From NCBI RefSeq assembly GCF_014645815.1, contig NZ_BMML01000010.1, positions 124,001-188,000 of the forward strand: a stretch of DNA of 64,000 nt, read 5' to 3'. The notes below the pieces were generated by a model. It was given only the letters and a program-made list of their open reading frames with translations. It was not told the origin of the DNA and made no database searches. The DNA comes from Streptomyces fuscichromogenes. Lineage in GTDB: Bacteria > Actinomycetota > Actinomycetes > Streptomycetales > Streptomycetaceae. Position numbers and translations under genes: made by a program. Positions 37,187 to 45,221 of the stretch are shown piece after piece. Position 1 is the first letter of the stretch. Every line of letters begins with the position of its first letter.

Positions 37187-38190
37187 GACGCCGAGGATGT
37201 CAGGCCGAGGACCTCGCGGGCGGCGCGGTGGACGCCGTCCGCGGTGAGCCCGAAGTGTTCCAGGAGCCCTTCGGGGCTGCCGGTCGGGGCGAACCCGGTG
37301 ACGCCGAGGAGTCTCAGCGGGACCGGGTGGTGCTGACCGGTGAGCGAGGCGACGGCGGCGCCCAGGCCGCCGCTGAGGGTGGCTTCCTCCGCCACCACCA
37401 GGCCGCGGGTCTCCTCGGCGGCCCGCAGGATCGCGGCCCGGTCGAGCGGGTCGACGAAGGGCACGTTGAGGACGCGTGCGGAGATGCCCTCGGCGGCCAG
37501 CCGGTCCGCGGCGGTCAGGGCCCGGGAGACCAGGGTGCCGACGGCGACGAGGGTGACGTCGGCGCCGTCGCGCAGCACCTGGGCGCGCCCGAACTCGAAG
37601 GGGGCGTCGGGCGGGGTGACGTCGGGGACCTTGAAGCGGGGGACGCGCAGGTAGCTGGGGCCGTCGTGGGTGTACGCCCAGCGCAGGGCGGCCCGGGTCT
37701 GGGCGCGGTCGGCCGGGACCACCACCGTGAGGTCGGCCACGGCACGCAGCCAGGACAGGTCCTCGACGGAGTGGTGGGTGGGGCCGAGTTCGCCGTAGGC
37801 CATGCCGGGGCTCTGACCGCACAGGATCACCCGGAACCCGCTGTAGGCGCAGTCGGCCTTGATCTGTTCCAGTGCCCGTCCGGTGAGGAAGGGCCCGGCG
37901 GCGGAGACGAAGGGGACGAAGCCCGCGTTGGCGAGGCCGGCGCCCACGCCGACCATGTTCTGTTCGGCGATGCCGACGTTGACGAGCCGGTCGGGGAACT
38001 CCTCGCGGAAGGCGACGAGGTTGCTGGAGCCGACGGAGTCGTTGCAGACGACGACCACGCGTTCGTCCTGACGGGCGAGCGCGGCCAGTTCCTCGGCGAA
38101 GACCGTCCGGCAGTCGTACACCGGCGCCTCGACGGCGAGGACAGCAGCGGAGTCGGCGGCGGGGGCGTGCGGGGTGTGGGTCTCGGTCAC
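37183..38190 (-). CDS. Transketolase, C-terminal subunit
   Basis: 335 residues from a GTG overlapping the stop of the N-terminal subunit gene (GTGA). It holds the pyrimidine-binding domain (FVSAAGPFLTGRALEQIK, VNVGIAEQNMVGVGAGLA with the catalytic Glu) and the C-terminal transketolase domain. Split transketolases act in specialised routes such as apulose-4-phosphate transketolase (AptAB) and sulfoquinovose transketolase (SqwGH). The adjacent FGGY kinase favours a phosphorylated ketose donor, hence the apulose model. A chromosomal housekeeping transketolase would be one fused chain, so this is an accessory enzyme. Confidence 0.9.
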   Translation of the reverse strand: MTETHTPHAPAADSAAVLAVEAPVYDCRTVFAEELAALARQDERVVVVCNDSVGSSNLVAFREEFPDRLVNVGIAEQNMVGVGAGLANAGFVPFVSAAGPFLTGRALEQIKADCAYSGFRVILCGQSPGMAYGELGPTHHSVEDLSWLRAVADLTVVVPADRAQTRAALRWAYTHDGPSYLRVPRFKVPDVTPPDAPFEFGRAQVLRDGADVTLVAVGTLVSRALTAADRLAAEGISARVLNVPFVDPLDRAAILRAAEETRGLVVAEEATLSGGLGAAVASLTGQHHPVPLRLLGVTGFAPTGSPEGLLEHFGLTADGVHRAAREVLGLTSSAS

Positions 38191-39080
38191 CGGGTCAGCT
38201 CCTCGACGGCGGCGTGCACCTGTTCCTTGGTGGGCACCTTGTGGTGCCATTCGGCGCGGTCCTCGATGAACGACACGCCCTTGCCCTTGACGGTGTGGGC
38301 GACGACGGCGACGGGCCGGCCGGTGGTGGAGGGGGCGAAGGCGGCGCGCAGCGCGCCGTGGTCGTGGCCGTCCGTCTCCCGGACCTCCCAGCCGAAGGCG
38401 GCGAACTTCTCGGCGAGCGGATCGAGAGCGACCGTGTCCTCGGTGCGGGCACCCTGCTGGAGCCGGTTGCGGTCCACGACGGCGCAGAGCGCGGCGAGCC
38501 GCTGGTGGCCGGCGGTCATGGCCGCCTCCCAGTTGCTGCCTTCCTGGAGCTCGCCGTCGCCGAGCACGACGACCGTGCGGGCGCCGTCGCCGCGCAGCCG
38601 GGCGCCGAGCGCGCAGCCGACGGCGACCGGGAAGCCGTGGCCCAGGGGGCCGGTGTTGGTCTCGACGCCGGGGACCTTGCGGCGGTTGGGGTGGCCGTTG
38701 AGGGGCGAGTACGGGGCCATGTAGCCGGTCAGCTCGCTCCTCGGGAAGTAGCCGCAGCGCGCGAGGGTGGCGTACAGGGCGGCGGCGCAGTGCCCCTTGC
38801 TGAGGATGAGCCGGTCCCGGCCCAGGGCCTGCGGCTGTTCGGGGTCGACGTCGAGGACGGCGCCGAAGAGGGTCACGAGGATGTCGGTCACGGAGAGGTC
38901 GCCGCCGATGTGCCCCATCCCGGCCCTGCCGATCATGTCGACGACCGTCAGCCGGACCTCGGTGGCCAGCGACCGCAGCAGGCGTTCGGCGTCCGGGGGG
39001 TCCGCGGCACGGACGGCCTGCCGGAGTGCGCGGTAGTCCGCGGCGGCGGAGTGATCAACAGCGAGCACCTGAATATCCAT
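38187..39080 (-). CDS. Transketolase, N-terminal subunit
   Basis: 297 residues with the thiamine diphosphate-binding motif GDGELQEGSNWEA (Asp175) and the conserved GHIGGDLSV and SKGHCAAALYATL segments. First gene of the minus-strand operon (TK-N, TK-C, kinase, SorC regulator). ATG 39080 has no ribosome site, and its start lies inside the dyad CTGAAT-ATCC-ATTCAG, so repression at this point would be direct. GTG 39068 (VLAVDHSAAADY) is an alternative start. Confidence 0.9.
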   Translation of the reverse strand: MDIQVLAVDHSAAADYRALRQAVRAADPPDAERLLRSLATEVRLTVVDMIGRAGMGHIGGDLSVTDILVTLFGAVLDVDPEQPQALGRDRLILSKGHCAAALYATLARCGYFPRSELTGYMAPYSPLNGHPNRRKVPGVETNTGPLGHGFPVAVGCALGARLRGDGARTVVVLGDGELQEGSNWEAAMTAGHQRLAALCAVVDRNRLQQGARTEDTVALDPLAEKFAAFGWEVRETDGHDHGALRAAFAPSTTGRPVAVVAHTVKGKGVSFIEDRAEWHHKVPTKEQVHAAVEELTR

Positions 39081-39084
39081 TCAG
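39069..39084. promoter_or_regulatory. Candidate operator CTGAAT-ATCC-ATTCAG
   Basis: A perfect 6-bp-arm dyad overlapping the transketolase start codon. It shares GAATA...ATTC with a second dyad at 39235-39246, with both flanking the divergent promoters. The nearby SorC-family protein is the obvious candidate binder. Confidence 0.45.
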
Positions 39085-39131
39085 CTATGTGATTTCTACG
39101 CAGTCGGATCATGCGCCGCGCCGCGCCATAC

Positions 39132-39208
39132 CGTCAACCCCTCGAAACGGGGCCCGAAAATCTACAGTTGCACCACTCTTGACGCGCACCCTCGCCGGAA
39201 TCTACGGT
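39132..39208. promoter_or_regulatory. Divergent promoter pair of the sugar block
   Basis: Plus strand: TTGACG (39179-39184), 18 bases, TACGGT (39203-39208), with start near 39215 and ~45 bases of leader to the isomerase. Minus strand: TTGACG (39137-39132), 18 bases, CATGAT (39113-39108), leading into the transketolase operon. The intervening 41 bases are GC-rich with a CGAAACGGGGCCCG element. Confidence 0.5.
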
Positions 39209-39234
39209 CCCGGCCATCGAAGACAGCACATCGA

Positions 39235-39246
39235 GAATAAATATTC
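39235..39246. promoter_or_regulatory. Candidate operator GAATA-AA-TATTC
   Basis: An AT-only-rich dyad in a GC-rich genome, located in the leader of the isomerase gene 14 bases before the GTG. Nine of 12 positions match the core of the dyad at 39069-39084. Confidence 0.4.
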
Positions 39247-39259
39247 AAAAGGAGTTGCC

Positions 39260-40243
39260 GTGGCCCCGCACCCGGTCCCCCGCACCTTCACCGGTGGCAT
39301 GTGGACGTTCGGCCGCATCATCGACCGCTACGCGACGGACGGCTACGGCCCCGTCGTACCGACCCTGGACACCATCGAACTGGCCGCGGAATCAGGCGAA
39401 CTGGTCGGTCTGGATCTCAACTACCCCTTCGACGGCGGGGTGACGGTCGAGGACGTCGGCAAGTCCCTCACCGCGCACGGTCTTTCCGCGGTCTGCGTCA
39501 CGCCCGTCATCTACGACCGGGGCTTTCGCAACGGCTCGTTCACCGCGCCCGACCCGGCCACCCGGGCCCGCGCCCTGGACCTGGCGCACGAGTCGGTCGA
39601 CGTGGCCCGCCGGCTGGGCGCCGGCTACGTGAAGTTCTGGCCCGGACAGGACGGGTACGACTACCCGTTCCAGGTCGACTACGCCACCCTGCGCCGGCAC
39701 GCCGTCGAGGGCGTCCGGGACGTCGCCCGCGCCTTCCCCGACGTCACCTTCGCCATCGAGTACAAGCTCAAGGAGCCCCGCAACCGGCTGTTCTGGTCCA
39801 CGGCCGCCGCCACGCTGCTCGCGATCGAGCAGATGGGCGTGGACAACGTCGGGCTGGTCGTCGACTTCGGCCACTCGCTGTTCGCCAAGGAGAACCCGGC
39901 CGAGGTGCTCACCCTCGCCCACTCGATGGGCCGGCTCGTCGACATCGAGCTGGACGACAACTACCGCGAGTGGGACGACGACCTCACCGCGGGCGCCCTG
40001 CACCTCGTGGAGACGCTCGAATTCCTGCACGTGGTGCGCGAGATCGGCTGGGACAAGCCGCTCAAGCTGGACCTCTTCCCCTACCGGGAGCACCCCGGCG
40101 ACGCGGTCCGCGAGTCGGTCGCCACCCTGCGCGCGCTGGAGGCGAAGGCCGCCGCGCTCCCGCTCGACGCGCTGCGGGCCGCCCAGGCCGCGCACGACGC
40201 GATGGCCGTCCAGCGGATCGTCCGCACCGCACTGCTCGGCTGA
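39260..40243 (+). CDS. TIM-barrel sugar isomerase/epimerase (candidate D-apiose isomerase)
   Basis: 327 residues from a GTG with AAAAGGAG five bases upstream. Xylose isomerase-like (AP endonuclease 2) fold: metal-ligand candidates are Glu167 in AIEYKLKEPRNR, Asp202 and His205 in VDFGHSLF and the Asp pair in IELDDNYREWDDD. Such enzymes interconvert aldoses and ketoses or epimerise ketoses. It starts the plus-strand operon divergent from the kinase/transketolase operon, so the expected chain is isomerisation, then phosphorylation, then transketolase cleavage. D-apiose is inferred from this combination and from the GH140-like genes. L-rhamnose, D-xylose-like or other aldoses are alternatives. 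Confidence 0.8.
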   Translation: MAPHPVPRTFTGGMWTFGRIIDRYATDGYGPVVPTLDTIELAAESGELVGLDLNYPFDGGVTVEDVGKSLTAHGLSAVCVTPVIYDRGFRNGSFTAPDPATRARALDLAHESVDVARRLGAGYVKFWPGQDGYDYPFQVDYATLRRHAVEGVRDVARAFPDVTFAIEYKLKEPRNRLFWSTAAATLLAIEQMGVDNVGLVVDFGHSLFAKENPAEVLTLAHSMGRLVDIELDDNYREWDDDLTAGALHLVETLEFLHVVREIGWDKPLKLDLFPYREHPGDAVRESVATLRALEAKAAALPLDALRAAQAAHDAMAVQRIVRTALLG

Positions 40244-40308
40244 GCCGACCGGCGTCCGCGGCGGCCGCACCGCGACGCCGGCCGCCCGGCCCACCCTCAG
40301 GAGCCGCC

Positions 40309-40347
40309 ATGTCCCACCCCTGCAACCTCCCTTGCGGGAGCCCGTGA
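40309..40347 (+). CDS. Possible 12-residue leader peptide coupled to the glycosidase gene
   Basis: ATG with AGGAG six bases upstream encodes MSHPCNLPCGSP and ends in TGA, whose last base is the A of the next gene's ATG (TGATG). The glycosidase has its own weak GGGAG site inside this mini-frame. It may only help reinitiation, or it may be a regulatory leader: it has two Cys and three Pro. It could also be chance; no homologue is known to me. Confidence 0.4.
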   Translation: MSHPCNLPCGSP

Positions 40348-42134
40348 TGCCCTACGGTCCCGCGTCGATCCTCGGAGACGTCCTGCGCAACAAGCGGGCC
40401 GAGGCGGTGGTGCGCAAGCACCTCACCGGAATCGTCAACGCGCCGCTGGAGATCCAGCTCAGGTACGCGCCGCTGGAGCGGGTCGTCGGTTTCCTGGAGG
40501 AGACCAGGGCCGACACCGCCGCCCGGGACGCCTTCTTCGCCGAGCTGGCCGCCGTCGACGAGACCGCCGCGGAGCCGCCCCGCCCGCCCGAGCGGGCGAT
40601 CATCCCCTCCCCCGACCACGAGTCCGCGGACGTGCCGGTCGGCAGCGCCGGGCTGGTACGGCCGGCCGCGGCGACCCGCTGGCGCACCTTCGAGCTGGAA
40701 CTCCACGGGCCGACGCACGGCAACCCGTTCACGGACGTCGAGCTGCGCGCCGAGTTCCGCCGCGGCGACCGCGTGCTCACCGCGTACGGCTTCCACGACG
40801 GCGAGGGCGTCCAGCGCGTCCGCTTCCTGCCCGACGAGGAGGGCGACTGGTCGTACCGCACCTTCAGCAACGCCCGCTCGCTCGACGGGATCACCGGCTC
40901 CTTCGTCTGCGGCCCGGCCGCCGCCGGGGACCACGGACCGGTACGGGTGCACGCGACCCACCACTTCCGGCACGCCGACGGCACCCGCCATCTGCCCGTG
41001 GGCACCACCGCCTACGCCTGGACCCACCAGGGCGACGAACTGGCGGAACGAACCCTGCGGAGCCTGGCCGGCAGCCCCTTCAACAAGGTGCGGATGTGCG
41101 TCTTCCCCAAGGCCTACCTGCACAACACCAACGAGCCGGTGCGCTACCCGTTCCAGGGGTCGCCCGATGACGGCTGGGACTTCACCCGGCCCGACCCCGC
41201 GTACTTCAGGGACCTGGAACACCGCGTCGCCCAGCTCGACGCGCTGGGCGTCCAGGCCGACGTCATCCTCTTCCACCCGTACGACCGCTGGGGCTTCTCC
41301 GACATGGGGCCCGTCGCCGACGAGCGCTATCTGCGGTACGTGGTGTCAAGGCTGGCGGCCCACCCGAACGTGTGGTGGTCCCTGGCCAACGAGTACGACC
41401 TGATGTGGTCCAAGGACACCGACCACTGGCACCGGACGGCCGCGACCGTGCGCCGCTGCGATCCGCACGGCCATCTCCTCGGCGTCCACAACTGCTTCGA
41501 GTTCTGGGACAACGGCCTGGACTGGGTGACCCACTCCAGCGTGCAGCGCGTCGACGTCTACCGCACGGCCGAGAACACCGATACCTGGCGGGCCCGTTGG
41601 GGCAAGCCGGTGGTCGTCGACGAGTGCGGTTACGAGGGCGACCTCGACCAGGGTTGGGGCAACCTCACCGCCCAGGAACTGGTGCGCCGCTGCTGGGAGG
41701 GCGCCGTACGCGGCGGCTATGTCACCCACGGCGAGACGTATCTCGCGGACGACGACGTGCTGTGGTGGTCCAAGGGCGGCGAGCTGAAGGGGGAGAGCCC
41801 CGCCAGGATCGCCTTCCTGCGGCGGATCCTGGAGGAGACACCGGGGGCCGGCATCGACCCGCTGCCCTCCGACTGGGACGTCCCGACCGGCGGCGTCGAA
41901 GGCCGCTACCACCTCACGTACTTCGGCTTCGGCCAGCCGCGCCGCCGTACGTTCGCGATGGCCCCCGGCATCCGCTACGAGGCCGAGGTCATCGACACCT
42001 GGAACATGACCGTCACCCGGCTCCCGGGCACGTACGAGGGCGTCTTCACCCTGCCGCTGCCCGCCCGCCCCTACATCGCGGTCCGGCTCAGGGCGTGCGA
42101 GGACACCCAGGCGCCCGCCACGACAGCCGACTGA
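40347..42134 (+). CDS. Cytoplasmic DUF5060/DUF5605-type glycoside hydrolase
   Basis: 595 residues, no signal peptide. The first ~85 residues form a helical segment. A DUF5060-like beta domain follows (RWRTFELELHGPTHGNPFTD, residues ~105-195). The TIM barrel then shows the clan-A acid/base Glu349 in WWSLANEYD and the nucleophile Glu426 in VVVDECGYEG, followed by GGYVTHGETYLADDDVLWW typical of DUF5605 proteins. It probably cleaves a plant oligosaccharide after import. The family has few characterised members, so the linkage is unknown. It is translated by coupling to the 12-residue peptide. Confidence 0.8.
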   Translation: MPYGPASILGDVLRNKRAEAVVRKHLTGIVNAPLEIQLRYAPLERVVGFLEETRADTAARDAFFAELAAVDETAAEPPRPPERAIIPSPDHESADVPVGSAGLVRPAAATRWRTFELELHGPTHGNPFTDVELRAEFRRGDRVLTAYGFHDGEGVQRVRFLPDEEGDWSYRTFSNARSLDGITGSFVCGPAAAGDHGPVRVHATHHFRHADGTRHLPVGTTAYAWTHQGDELAERTLRSLAGSPFNKVRMCVFPKAYLHNTNEPVRYPFQGSPDDGWDFTRPDPAYFRDLEHRVAQLDALGVQADVILFHPYDRWGFSDMGPVADERYLRYVVSRLAAHPNVWWSLANEYDLMWSKDTDHWHRTAATVRRCDPHGHLLGVHNCFEFWDNGLDWVTHSSVQRVDVYRTAENTDTWRARWGKPVVVDECGYEGDLDQGWGNLTAQELVRRCWEGAVRGGYVTHGETYLADDDVLWWSKGGELKGESPARIAFLRRILEETPGAGIDPLPSDWDVPTGGVEGRYHLTYFGFGQPRRRTFAMAPGIRYEAEVIDTWNMTVTRLPGTYEGVFTLPLPARPYIAVRLRACEDTQAPATTAD

Positions 42135-42223
42135 GTCCGCACCGCACCTCACCTCCCCCACACCTGCCCATCAGAACCGCGGGCGGCCCTGCCATGCCGC
42201 CCGCCACGAACGCGGAGTTACCC

Positions 42224-43759
42224 ATGCGACGCATCATGCTGACGACCGTGGCGGTCGTCGTGGCCCTGGCCGCGACGGCCTGCGGATCCGGATCCGGATC
42301 CGGCGACAGCGGCGGAACCGGCGCCTCGGGCGGCACCCTCACCCTGGCGCCCCTCGTCCAGGCCCAGCCGTGGGACCTGGCCGACGCCGGACTCGGCAAC
42401 AACGCCCAGTACTACCAGCCCGTGTACGACTCCCTGCTGCGGCTCTCGCCCAGCGCCGAGGTCAAGCCCAACCTGGCCACCAAGTGGTCGTACAACGCCG
42501 ACCGGACCGTCCTCACCCTCACCCTGCGCACCGGCGTCAAGTTCACCGACGGCACCGCCCTGGACGCCGCCGCCGTCAAGACCAACCTCCTGCACACCAA
42601 GGAGGGCACCAACGAGGCCGCAGGCCAGCTCAAGGGCATCAGCGGGGTGGACGTGGTGAACGCGTCCACCGTCGCCGTCAAGCTCTCGGTGCCCGACCCC
42701 TCGCTGCTGGCCAACCTCGGCAACGTGGCCGGCATGATCGCCAGCCCCAAGGCCATCACCTCCGGCGCCCTCAAGTCCGGCCCGGTCGGCTCCGGGCCGT
42801 ACACGCTGGACAAGTCCGCGACCACAGCGGGCAGCACCTACACCTTCGTCCGCAACCCGAGCTACTGGAACAAGTCGGCGTTCCCGTTCGACAAGATCGT
42901 CCTCAAGCCGATGACCGACCCCACCGCGACCCTCAACGCCCTGCGCTCGGGGCAGATCAACGGCGCGGTGCTGACCAGCGCGAAGAACATCGCACCGGCC
43001 CAGAGCAGCGGACTCAGGATCACCAAGTACACCTCGGGCGACGTCGAGGGGCTGTACATATGGGACCGCACGGGCAAGCAGGTCAAGGCGCTCGGTGACG
43101 TCCGGGTCCGGCAGGCCCTCAACTACGCCTTCGACCGGTCCGCCATCGTCAAGACCGCGAAGGGCGGCATGGGCCAGGCGACGACCCAGATCTTCAACCC
43201 GGCCGGTTCCGCCTTCGACAGCGCGCTGGACTCCAAGTACACCTACGACCCGGCCAAGGCCAAGAAGCTGCTGGCGCAGGCCGGTTACCCGAACGGGTTC
43301 TCGGTCACCATGCCGGACTTCTCCGCGGTCTTCCCCGACCAGCAGGCCGCCATGACCCAGCAGCTCGCGGACATCGGCGTGAAGGTCAAACTCGACAAGG
43401 TCCCGACCGACCAGGTCCTCGGCAAGCTGCTGGCCGGCAAGTACGCCATGTCCTACATGGTGCTGGCCTCCTTCCGCCCCTGGGACACCATCTCGACCGA
43501 GGTGACGAAGGGCTCGCTGTGGAACCCGCTGCACACCGCCGACCCCGAGGTGGAGTCACTGGCCGCGAAGGCCCAGCAGGCCACCGGAGCCAAGCAGGAC
43601 GCCCTGTTCAAGGAGATCAACACCTACCTCGTCGACCAGGCCTGGAACGCCCCCTGGGACTCGGTGCAGAACGCCTACGCCACGAGCAAGGACATCACGT
43701 TCACGCCGCAGACCTACGCCGCCGTGCCGCCGATCTACAACTTCCGGCACGCGGGCTGA
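42224..43759 (+). CDS. ABC transporter solute-binding lipoprotein (family 5), copy 1
   Basis: 511 residues. Signal peptide MRRIMLTTVAVVVALAATAC ends in a lipobox Cys, followed by a Gly/Ser spacer. The SBP_bac_5 body has GGTLTLAPLVQAQPWDLADAG, TLTLRTGVKFTDGT and VRVRQALNYAFDRSAI. Members bind peptides or, in plant-biomass clusters, oligosaccharides. It is a close paralogue of the product at 45222-46751, including ~130 identical bases at 42428-42562. No permease gene follows directly, so it must share the permeases of the second operon. An upstream in-frame ATG at 42194 would add ten residues, including a TTA codon, but spoils the signal peptide. Confidence 0.9.
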   Translation: MRRIMLTTVAVVVALAATACGSGSGSGDSGGTGASGGTLTLAPLVQAQPWDLADAGLGNNAQYYQPVYDSLLRLSPSAEVKPNLATKWSYNADRTVLTLTLRTGVKFTDGTALDAAAVKTNLLHTKEGTNEAAGQLKGISGVDVVNASTVAVKLSVPDPSLLANLGNVAGMIASPKAITSGALKSGPVGSGPYTLDKSATTAGSTYTFVRNPSYWNKSAFPFDKIVLKPMTDPTATLNALRSGQINGAVLTSAKNIAPAQSSGLRITKYTSGDVEGLYIWDRTGKQVKALGDVRVRQALNYAFDRSAIVKTAKGGMGQATTQIFNPAGSAFDSALDSKYTYDPAKAKKLLAQAGYPNGFSVTMPDFSAVFPDQQAAMTQQLADIGVKVKLDKVPTDQVLGKLLAGKYAMSYMVLASFRPWDTISTEVTKGSLWNPLHTADPEVESLAAKAQQATGAKQDALFKEINTYLVDQAWNAPWDSVQNAYATSKDITFTPQTYAAVPPIYNFRHAG

Positions 43760-43803
43760 GCACCCGGCTCCCGCACTCCGGACACGGAGAACCCGCCTCC
43801 CTC

Positions 43804-43825
43804 ACTGTTACGATTCAGTTAGGCT
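43804..43825 (+). promoter_or_regulatory. LacI gene promoter region with candidate operator
   Basis: ACTG-TTACGATT-CAGT (43804-43819) abuts TAGGCT (43820-43825), a plausible -10 box. LacI-family regulators usually control themselves through a site of this kind. The -35 element is not recognisable. Confidence 0.35.
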
Positions 43826-43883
43826 CTGGGCGCGGTCCGGCGCATCGTGACGGTCGCTCCCAGACATCCTCCAGGAGGCCCCC

Positions 43884-44879
43884 ATGGCGAGCAGGTCCGG
43901 CCGCGTGACGGCGACCGATGTCGCCAGGGAGGCGGGGGTCTCGCAGACCACGGTCAGCTACGTGCTGAACGACGCGCCGCACCAGAAGATCTCCGAGTCG
44001 ACCCGCCGCAAGGTGCTGGACGCCGTGGCCAAGCTGGGTTACCAGCCGTCGGCCGCGGCCCGTGCCCTGCGCCTGGGCCGCAGCGAACTGGTGCTCATGC
44101 TGCTGCCCGACGTGCCCGTGGGCGACTCCCTGGCGACCCTGGTGGAGTTGCTCGGCGACGAGTTGGAGCGGCACCGCCTCAGCCTGATCACCCGGCGCAC
44201 CCAGCACGCCCCGGTGAGTTCGCTGTGGCGGGAGCTCATGCCCGCCGCCGTGCTGACGTCCCTCGGTGTCTCCGCCGAGGACATGGCCGGTATGCGGGCG
44301 GCCGGCATCCCCGTGGTGAGCGTGGAGATCGACGCGGCGACGCATCCGCTCGGCCTGCCGATCCACCAGACGCTCATCGGCAGGATGCAGGTGGAGCGGC
44401 TGGCGGCGACGGGCCACACCCGCATCGGTTACGCCGCACCCCGCCAGCCCCGGCTGCGGGACTTCCTCGAACCGCGGCTCGCCGGCGTCCGCGCCGCCTG
44501 CGCGGAACTCGGCCTGGAGGCCCCGGCCGTGCTCGACGTCCCGCTCGACGCGGCGGCGGCCGCCGCCGCGGCCGACCAGTGGCACTCGGCCGTCCCCGCC
44601 GTCACCGGGGTCTGCGCGTACAACGACGAGACCGCCTTCGCGCTCCTCGCCGGCATGCGCCGCGTCGGCCTGAGCGCCCCCGGCGACCTGGCCGTCATCG
44701 GCGTCGACAACGACAAACTGGCGCCGTTCGCCGTACCGCCGCTCACCACGATCGACAACAACCTGGACATCCTCGCCGGCCGCGTGGCGCGCCTGATCGT
44801 CGGCAGTATCGCCGACGACACCGTCTCCGCCGCGCCGCAGTCGGTCCCGGTGAGTCTCGTGGTCCGCGAATCCGCCTGA
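43884..44879 (+). CDS. LacI-family transcriptional repressor
   Basis: 331 residues. The helix-turn-helix and hinge VTATDVAREAGVSQTTVSYVLN ... LGYQPSAAARALR (in two parts) precede a sugar-binding domain with FALLAGMRRVGLSAPGDLAVIGVDND and a C-terminal LTTIDNNLDILAGR. It lies between two paralogous binding-protein genes and directly upstream of operon 2, whose promoter has two LacI-type half-sites (ACGTTTCA and TGAAACGT). An oligosaccharide or its product is the likely inducer. A GGAGGC site precedes ATG 43884. Confidence 0.93.
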   Translation: MASRSGRVTATDVAREAGVSQTTVSYVLNDAPHQKISESTRRKVLDAVAKLGYQPSAAARALRLGRSELVLMLLPDVPVGDSLATLVELLGDELERHRLSLITRRTQHAPVSSLWRELMPAAVLTSLGVSAEDMAGMRAAGIPVVSVEIDAATHPLGLPIHQTLIGRMQVERLAATGHTRIGYAAPRQPRLRDFLEPRLAGVRAACAELGLEAPAVLDVPLDAAAAAAAADQWHSAVPAVTGVCAYNDETAFALLAGMRRVGLSAPGDLAVIGVDNDKLAPFAVPPLTTIDNNLDILAGRVARLIVGSIADDTVSAAPQSVPVSLVVRESA

Positions 44880-45221
44880 CACGTCCGCCCTCCCCCGGTC
44901 CGAAGCCCCCTCCGGAGAAATATCCGCTGCCGGGGTCTTGTCGTCCCGCTGAAGTCGGCCTACGTTACGCATACGTTTCACTTGTACGTATCAGTACCTG
45001 ATCTCGGCCACCGAATCGAAGTGGCTGAAACGTGACAGGCCCGCGAACCTGACGAGCCCGCCGACCCGAGAGACCCGCCAGGAAGCGCCCGACCGACACG
45101 AACGGTCCAGGCCGCTACCGGCCCTGGCCCTCTCCTCGCCTCTCCTCTCCCCCTCCCCGTTCCCGCGAAGGCGGCATCGACTTCACGCCGCCCGGTCATC
45201 CACTCACCAGCGGAGCACGAC
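44880..45221 (+). promoter_or_regulatory. Control region of the transporter/glycosidase operon
   Basis: A 342-base gap. TTGTCG (44938-44943), 17 bases and TACGTT (44961-44966) form a promoter with start near 44973. GCATACGTTTCA (44969-44980) lies on the start and TGAAACGTGACA (45026-45037) lies downstream; each matches most of the classic LacI-type site TGAAACGTTTCA. ATACGT...ACGTAT (44971-44991) is a further dyad. The rest of the ~180-base leader holds pyrimidine-rich sequence (CCTCTCCTCGCCTCTCCTC) and no gene. Confidence 0.5.

Noticed and set aside
34624..39080. Interpretation of the split transketolase arm as a sulfoquinovose (sulfo-transketolase) pathway.
   Set aside because: That pathway does not need an FGGY kinase, and no sulfoquinovosidase (GH31) or sulfo-sugar transporter is present. 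It remains only a secondary possibility.
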